From contig OZ010581.1 in NCBI GenBank assembly GCA_963932145.1, forward strand, positions 88,826,055-88,890,054: a DNA stretch of 64,000 bases, written 5' to 3'. The notes beneath the pieces are model-generated. The model saw only the letters and a program-made list of their open reading frames with translations. It had not been told where the DNA came from and made no database searches. The position numbers were made by a program, and so were the translations under genes. Source of the DNA: Acanthosepion lycidas (lineage: Eukaryota > Mollusca > Cephalopoda > Sepiida > Sepiidae). Positions 58,126 to 64,000 of the stretch are shown in pieces (the stretch's first letter is position 1; each line of letters opens with the position of its first letter).

Positions 58126-58226
58126 TTAGGTTGGTGCAAAAATAATGACGTAAAAATGTCGTTTTTTGACGTATTTTTAACGTCAAAAAACGACATTATT
58201 ACATCATTATTTTTGCTCCAACCCAG
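58126..58226. mobile_element. Hairpin MITE with mariner-type ends, copy 3
   Basis: A 101-bp near-palindrome begins TTAGGTTGGTGCAAAAATAA and ends TTATTTTTGCTCCAACCCAG. The TA target duplication is at 58124-58125 and 58227-58228. The arms include GTCGTTTTTTGACG and its complement. The left end retains the mariner sequence TTAGGTTGGTGCAAAA exactly. Confidence 0.92.
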
Positions 58227-58565
58227 TAATTAAATGTAAATTTCGCAAATATATTTCGATTAAATAACAGTATTTTATAAATTTAACCCTTTTGGATCTG
58301 TCCTTAATATTTTTAGCAGGTCTGTATATATATGTTTATGAAAAACGTATGACAAAGTAGGAAAAGTTTTGTTTTTTTTCATGAGACGTTTCGCCCTTTA
58401 TGACTTAATCCGATTTAATTTGCTATATGACAAATTTATATATAATACATTTAGTACGAGGAAGTCTTAAAGGACGAAAAGCGTCACACGAAAACCTTTT
58501 ACAGTTTGTAACTTTTTACAGTTTTTTTCCAATATTGTTTTGATATATAAAAATATATATCGTTA

Positions 58566-58568
<3 letters not shown>

Positions 58569-58612
<44 letters not shown>
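58569..58612. repeat. (TA)n microsatellite at a SINE tail
   Basis: About 21 TA units immediately adjoining the SINE-1 copy. Confidence 0.95.
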
Positions 58613-58614
<2 letters not shown>

Positions 58615-59014
58615 CAACTCTCCCGTCGAGATTCGACGTATGAGGGTCAAGCAGATCAGTTTCCAGGAAACCGACAGCCCGTCACCGGCACATGAGATTT
58701 CATTATAGTAGTAAAGGTCTCGTGCAGGACCATCCACACTTTTTGGAGGGACGAATACAGAGACCTGGTGCACCGAATGCCACAAGGTTCCCAAACGACT
58801 CTCCACAGGTTTTGAATTCAGAGTTGTCCTTCTAGACCAGTTTCCATCCAAGGCTATAGAACCCAGTCTGTCCTGCTATTTTACCCATAGCTGGAGGGAG
58901 AAGAAGAGGATTCATACCTTTCCCAAGGGTATTAGCACGTAAGTGAATGTAATGGATTCGACTGGAATTTGTTTCCTCAGTCCAAGCCGATATCCATTAC
59001 TCCACCGTGCCTCC
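58613..59014 (-). mobile_element. SINE-1 copy, best preserved
   Basis: On the minus strand it starts GGAGGCACGGTGGAGTAATGGA, with an A-box-like GGAGTAATGGAT. A B-box-like CCAGTCGAATCC follows about 35 bases on. The body then runs to a (TA)n tract. Distance and order of the two boxes fit a tRNA-derived Pol III promoter. The body matches the copies at 43952-44316 and 55885-56232 throughout. The minus-strand 111-codon frame that crosses this copy is accidental. Confidence 0.8.
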
Positions 59015-59142
59015 TATATATACTAGATCCGATGGATATATTGTCATCTAAATTACATAAAAATGAAAATAAGTGACTTTAATTTTAACACATATGTTTA
59101 CCAAAATTACACAAAACTATCTTCAAATACTGAAGAGTAAAT

Positions 59143-59743
59143 TTAGTAAATAAAGTCAGCATTCCCTACAACCACGGGCTCCAGGCGACTTCGGAATCTC
59201 CTGCAAGTCTTCTGGGCGGTCTTCTTGTTCAAGTTGATGAATGCTGCCATAATCCTTGCCTTCATTTCAACTTTGGTGTTACACGCAGCTTTGTTGGTCT
59301 CTCGCTCATTTGCACCGCGCACATAATAATCAAGGTTTGTCTGGGGATTTAGGTAGCAAGATGTAAGTGGAGATGTACTCGCAGAAATAGTCTGAATTGT
59401 CTGGGCGCTCCTGCTTGCGTGGCATGGTGCCAGACATAGTATCTTCCAGCAGCCACCTCTTGACCCAGAGCAACACTACTTCGTCAAGTCACTTAATGTA
59501 GGCCTCTGTGTTAAGTCTGAGGCCCTGTGCGAAGATGAATGGCGGTATAACGTCGCCTTCACTAATGATCACTCCAAAAACCATGATGTTGACTGGATAT
59601 ATCATCCAACTCTTTCCGAATCTTCTGCACTGTCCTCAGATTTGCATCCAAACACTCTGAAATGTTGGTATTAAAACTTCGTCGCGAATGCCAAGCAGTA
59701 GAGCATACCGTTTCCAAATTTCTGGCGAAGTGAATTGCGTCAT
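59143..59743 (-). pseudogene. Tc1/mariner-superfamily transposase, internally deleted
   Basis: The minus-strand start at 59743 reads MTQFTSPEIWKRYALLLGI, followed after a short gap by NISECLDANLRTVQKIRKEL. Together these are the N-terminal helix-turn-helix region. The sequence then jumps to PVNIMVFGVIISEGDVIPPF and IFAQGLRLNTEAYIK in the catalytic domain, so about half of the protein between them is gone. The remainder follows in order: LDEVVLLWV, YYVRGANERETNKAACNTK, then ARIMAAFINLNKKTAQ and FRSRLEPVVVGNADF at the C-terminus. It resembles mariner-like transposases with a PDSPDxNPLDYYVWG-type block; the subfamily is not certain. Frameshifts near 59345 and 59605 add to the deletion. Confidence 0.85.
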
Positions 59744-60070
59744 GGTGCTTCTTTTCTCGCAGACGGTTCTCAAATAACCCTACTATACTGTACAGTCAAA
59801 AGCAAACAACGAGCATGAACGAAATTAAAAATATAAAATGGCGACAATTTACCCATCGCACTCAATATATGTGAGTTTGTGTGTGTTCGTGCGTGTGTTT
59901 GCGCGTGTGTAGGTGTCTATATATAAAATCTACATATAAATTAATATATAATATGGGATTCGGTCAGAATAGTTGCTCTGTAATATGTTACGTTAGATAG
60001 CAGACAAATAGAACAATTTTTAATTCGTTTATTTTATTTTTCTGCTTTTTCCCCTATTTTTACATGTTAA

Positions 60071-60105
<35 letters not shown>

Positions 60106-61964
60106 GGATATTTAATATTTAACGGATGTGTAGCGTAGATAGTTGTTTATCAATCAAATTTAACAAACAATCTGTGAAATTAATGTGATTTTTACTCGTC
60201 GTGCCAGACTTCGTTAAGCCTATATCTTCAAATACATTTCTTTATATTCAACATATTTATTTCCCTCTATTTTCATTGAGTCTTCTTTTTGATCACGTAT
60301 TCATTTTGATTTTTGAGACGGTATGTGCGTCAGCTTACTTCACCAGTTAATTGCATTGCCATTAAAAAAGTTAGCTTTATAGTCCGAGCTTGTAACTCTG
60401 ATAACATATCTTCAGCTTTTGTCCCATCTCGACCTACACACCATGACCTCCCAACAAGACAGTCACAATTCCTGTTGGCCTTAACTCCTGCTTCGTTGTC
60501 ATTAAATGTAATTACGAATCACGCATGATTAGATATTAAAGGACATAGCTTTTAAATTAGCTCTGCCAGAATCAATACAAACGCAACCTTTGATGCCAAT
60601 AAACGAGCTGCGAATCTTCAAACACACCTAATTCAGTCTCTGTTCATATCACATCAGTTTTAAATGGCTACTCTTTGAAGAATGAGAGTTAAGACACAGA
60701 TTACATCAAACCGATTCTTTTCATTAGAGGAAGTTAAAATATGCCTTTCATTTGCTGAAGGTCTTTCTCTTTTCTTGGTTTAAATCAACTGACAGAAAAT
60801 AACGGCTTTGAATCGACAGGTCTTGTTAGCACAGATTAATTTACGTAAATAATAAAATTATAGCGTCATAAAAAAAGAAAAGGCTTCTAATTCAAACAGT
60901 GATCTCTGTAATAGCTAATATATTAATTGAAAGGGTTAGCTTTATAGAAATATTTTAAGATATTAATAAACACAGTTTTTTTAGTAACCTCGTTAAAATA
61001 TAGCGATTTCTTTCAAAATCTTAACAATGCATTAGTAACTGTAATTTTCGAAATTTTCTTAAATCACTCTTAGCAGAGTTAGTTACTTCAAACAGCAGTG
61101 AGTGAGGTTCAAGCTCGTATAATAAATAGACGAAAAATAAAACTTCAAAATGCTGAATACGTGTTGTAATTTACACAAGGATAAATATACACGTAATATA
61201 GCTGGATATTAGTAAATAATTACATATGAAGACACATGTGCGTGCAGGTTCCCAAATAAGTGATGTATCAATAGACACTATATTTATGAACAGTACGTCC
61301 GCTTTGGTAATTAACACCCACCTGTTCTTATACATGCACACGTCCCTCGAGATAGCGAATATCAGTCTGCGATTTTGATTATTCAGCGGTTCTGACACCT
61401 ATTAACGCAACAGACCAACACACATAGATAGGCAAAGTTAAAAGTTCAGGTGTCATCTTGTCAAGTACCATACATAATAAATAAGAGAGAGATTTGAAAC
61501 AGCCACCGAAGTTACAGTACATCTTTCAATGCATGTTATATTGCACGGATAGCATGTGGGTGGGAATTATCTTGTAGAATAACACGTAACTTTACTCTTG
61601 TAGAAATTACAGAAGAACAGATTGAAAAAGTGTTCTGGACGTACATAGTATTATTTATTTTTTCTGGTTAAGCACCAAAATCGATAGACAAAGTTATAAT
61701 TTATGATTTTTCATACCACGATACCAAAGTTTACTCTTGCATTTTGCCGGTGAATTACACTTTGGAAGATGTCAATCCGCCAGTTTAAATCACACACCCA
61801 CAACTGTTATTTTCATGAAGGAGAAAAATTAAACATTACTGAACAAACATCTACCCACCATTGGTGAGATAGATGGGAAAGATAGTAGAATATTTTCTCG
61901 TTGTCTTCTCTATTGTTTAAAATTCGGAATTATCATTTACTTTATCAGATTGCTCTCCATCACT
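59744..61964. other. Stretch without a recognised gene
   Basis: (TATC)n lies at about 60071-60105. The rest is AT-rich, with short open frames lacking homology that I recognise. Confidence 0.45.
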
Positions 61965-62128
61965 TCTAAAGAGCCCACCCTATCATGCTATATAACGCAT
62001 AGGGGGATCAGAAAACAGACAGGTTCATGTTATTCCTACGAGTATTAGCACGAGAGTGAACTCAACAGACTAGATTTTGAATTTGAATACGTCACGCTTA
62101 CTCCACTTCCCACGCCGCTATCTCGTGG
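61965..62128 (-). mobile_element. SINE-1 head fragment, diverged
   Basis: Blocks from the head-proximal part of SINE-1 occur in order on the plus strand: GGTTCATGTTATTCCTACGA, AGTATTAGCACGAGAGTGAA, then CTTACTCCAC and CCCACGCC. The matching positions in the best copy are 58900-59014. The tail half and (TA)n tract are missing. Confidence 0.6.
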
Positions 62129-62644
62129 GCTAACCCCACATCTCTAAGCAATACGTAGCGAAAAAGCTCCTGGCAAAAGAGGAACTACAAGAAGGATAAA
62201 AACGAAAAATCTTCCACGGTAAAATGAAATGGCAAATGGCGAAACAGAATAAGATATGAACTAAAAAACCTACTGACAAATGCAAGAATATTTGGGATAT
62301 AAGTTATCCCAAATATTCTCTTTAGAATCTTTAGAGAAACTCAGTGTAAAATTCTACGCATTTGAAGTGGGTGGAGGGGGGTGACAAGTAATTCCTGCTA
62401 TCAGTCATATATCGAAAGACAGACTGAGAATTTGGAAAATATTATTGTTTTCAAAAAAGAAAAGGAAGAAAAATATGGTTTAAATCCATAAATAGCTATT
62501 AATCTACTTAACTTTTAGACCGGGATAATTTCCTGGACATACTGCGTAAATTTCACTGATCAAAGCAACAGTACAGAACACTAGACCGCGAGTAAATCTA
62601 TACTTATATGAGCAGTATCATTGCATTATGCTTTCACCTTTTCT
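62129..62644. other. Stretch without a recognised gene
   Basis: AT-rich. A short imperfect palindrome, GAATATTTGGGATAA/TTATCCCAAATATTC, lies at about 62286-62320. No coding homology was seen. Confidence 0.5.
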
Positions 62645-63110
62645 GTGCAGCATTCCTTTGGATTTGAACGACATGGCATACACAAGACCCTCCTCTTCAA
62701 GCCCTCTTTCTTCAACTTGTGTCCAAGAAATTTCAACTCACTTGTTCTATTTACCTTACAACTGCTTCGCCTAAGGTAGTCTCAGAATTTTGGTGTCATA
62801 TTTTCCGTCGCATGTGAAAACATTTCTCAGAGAGTTAAAATTTTGTAAATTCGCCAAATTCTAGCTTGCACTGTGAGCTAAAAATATATCCTTCTTGCTA
62901 ACAACCATACATTCTGTAAATTATAATTTATTGTTAGAATTTTCTTTCAGCTTTCTTTACTACTTTATCTATGTAATCCAAAAATCTTCTTGATGTCTCT
63001 GCCGTAAACACACGATCATCTGTGTACATTACGTTTTTAACATTATGCCCACCAGTAATAAATCCTGGTTGGACTTCTAGAAACTGTCTAAGTCTGATAG
63101 ATGATCACAA
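62645..63110 (-). pseudogene. LINE fragment, RT to C-terminal, internally deleted (type A)
   Basis: Minus-strand translation in changing frames gives FITGGHNVKNVMYTDDRVFT (about 63010-63068), the YADD box with Ala changed to Thr. LDYIDKVVKKAERKF follows (about 62948-62992). Then come KKDIF, NVFTCDGKYDTKILR (about 62780-62825) and ELKFLGHKLKKEGLE (about 62690-62735). The last block normally lies well downstream of the one before it, so a few hundred bases have been lost between them. The pattern (NVRYADDTVLIAE, then KKDIFPQCKLEVGG, then SDGKCDTEIRRR, then LKFLGHIMRKEGLE) is that of the LINE type also found at 3880-5075, 25710-26120 and 43300-43860. Confidence 0.75.
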
Positions 63111-64000
63111 TTCCTTATCATGATTCGATTATGACGTCCTTTTTTGATTCTATAAATCCTGTCAATGAGTATGACTTTTTTCAGTTATTTGGTTTATCCC
63201 TTTACAAAACATTCGTATATATGATTCTCCTCATTTCTATACCAGTTCACATTTCTTTGAGACACACTTTTTTTGCTTCCATACATTTCTTTGGGACTCT
63301 TCTGTTTAATGTACTATATTATACACAATTCTTTGTCGTTGCTATTTTTCTTAATGTGGAGAATTTTACATGTCTTAGACAGCATTTTCTTCTCTTCCTT
63401 TCCTTTGGAAGTTGTCGCTCAACGATAACAGTTGAGTTTCCATCAATGAATTCCACTTTGAATTCGCAGTTTCATTCAAGTTATTATGTTTGCTTTTAAG
63501 TTTCTTATACATTTCTTTGTAATATGGGCAATTGAAGAGTCAGTCGTATTGTCGTTTGGAATTTCTTTTGGCTTTCTTTAATTTTCTTAATTTTATTCTG
63601 AGTTTCCATATGACTGGAATGAAATCGCTCACACTTGAATATGTTTTGCTATGTAAAATGGCATTCCTGAATCTTTTATTGTTTGTTATTTAGTCGAATT
63701 ACACTTTAGCGTAGATAAATTATCTTTGGTGATGAGACGACGGGGCGTTTTTCATGAAAACCAATACAAGCGGTCTAACGGGTTATTAATTAGAATAACA
63801 AGATGTAAGAGTTTTTGTAGTTTTCTTTCCACGTCTGCCATCAACCCTGTCGTTTGCAAATCTTATGTTGCTAAGATAGTAGCCGCCAATAATGAATTCA
63901 GTAAATGTAAAAAATTATATTACAAATTTATCTGTTTTTATTTTATCAGAACGTCTTGACAAATGCACTCTGCAGCCTTCTTCATTTTATTATTTAACCA
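63111..64000. other. Stretch with at most a possible LINE RT trace
   Basis: On the minus strand near 63830-63900 the translation YYLSNIRFANDRV resembles the RT catalytic block LRFADDIV, with Asp replaced by Asn. Flanking sequence does not continue convincingly, so I list it only as a possible trace. The plus-strand open frames of 132 codons (63101-63499) and 77 codons (63726-63959) show no recognised motif. Confidence 0.3.

Noticed and set aside
58516..58851. A 111-codon minus-strand frame.
   Set aside because: It covers a SINE-1 body and its (TA)n tail, and has no protein homology.
61480..61640. Possible mariner-like peptide on either strand.
   Set aside because: There are no consecutive conserved motifs.

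Overview
The window reads as an AT-rich, animal-type nuclear sequence in which I find no intact protein-coding host gene and no structural RNA gene. Long (TA)n, (TTA)n, (GA)n and (CA)n tracts occur every few kilobases. All recognisable protein homology is to transposable elements, and every copy is broken by stops, frameshifts, truncation or internal deletion. Tx1-type LINEs, several Penelope-like elements (PLEs), another LINE type with an endonuclease-reverse transcriptase, mariner and Tc1-like transposons and tRNA-derived SINEs, together with very long (TA)n runs, would fit a mollusc, most likely a cephalopod such as Octopus. That placement is inference; no species-specific gene is present.

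Layout. 1-2340: 3' half of a Tx1-type LINE carrying a nested solo LTR (1404-1767, 5-bp target duplication). 3880-5075: fragment of a second LINE type. 7280-9080: decayed PLE. 9338-10160 (-): mariner transposase relic, next to a 240-bp mariner-type MITE. 10834-12849: non-autonomous element with about 80-bp inverted ends, carrying a hairpin MITE; a relative lies at 37285-39012. 21530-22830: two LINE C-terminal fragments. 23278-24658: solo LTR (5-bp duplication TATAC) with four GC-rich, hairpin-rich repeats of about 236 bp. 25710-26120: LINE fragment. 29618-34235: a hairpin MITE, then two nested PLEs, both with inverted terminal segments; 39736-40198 is another copy of the second PLE's 3' end. 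43300-44785: LINE fragment followed by three SINE copies. 45523-50240: the most complete Tx1 LINE, flanked by inverted copies of one short repeat. 53530-54480: a 44-bp minisatellite. 55885-63110: SINEs, a Tc1-like relic, another hairpin MITE, an internally deleted transposase and a LINE fragment.

The most interesting signals are hammerhead-ribozyme-like cores in three contexts: a short repeat with a Pol III B-box-like head (two copies, 44350-44785), the inverted terminal segment of the first PLE (29821-29857), and the 3' ends of two copies of the second PLE (34131-34178, 40104-40148). Hammerheads are established in Penelope-like elements and in the SINE-like Schistosoma Sm-alpha family. The short repeat here looks like a comparable SINE-plus-ribozyme design, but this was judged by eye and has not been folded or tested.
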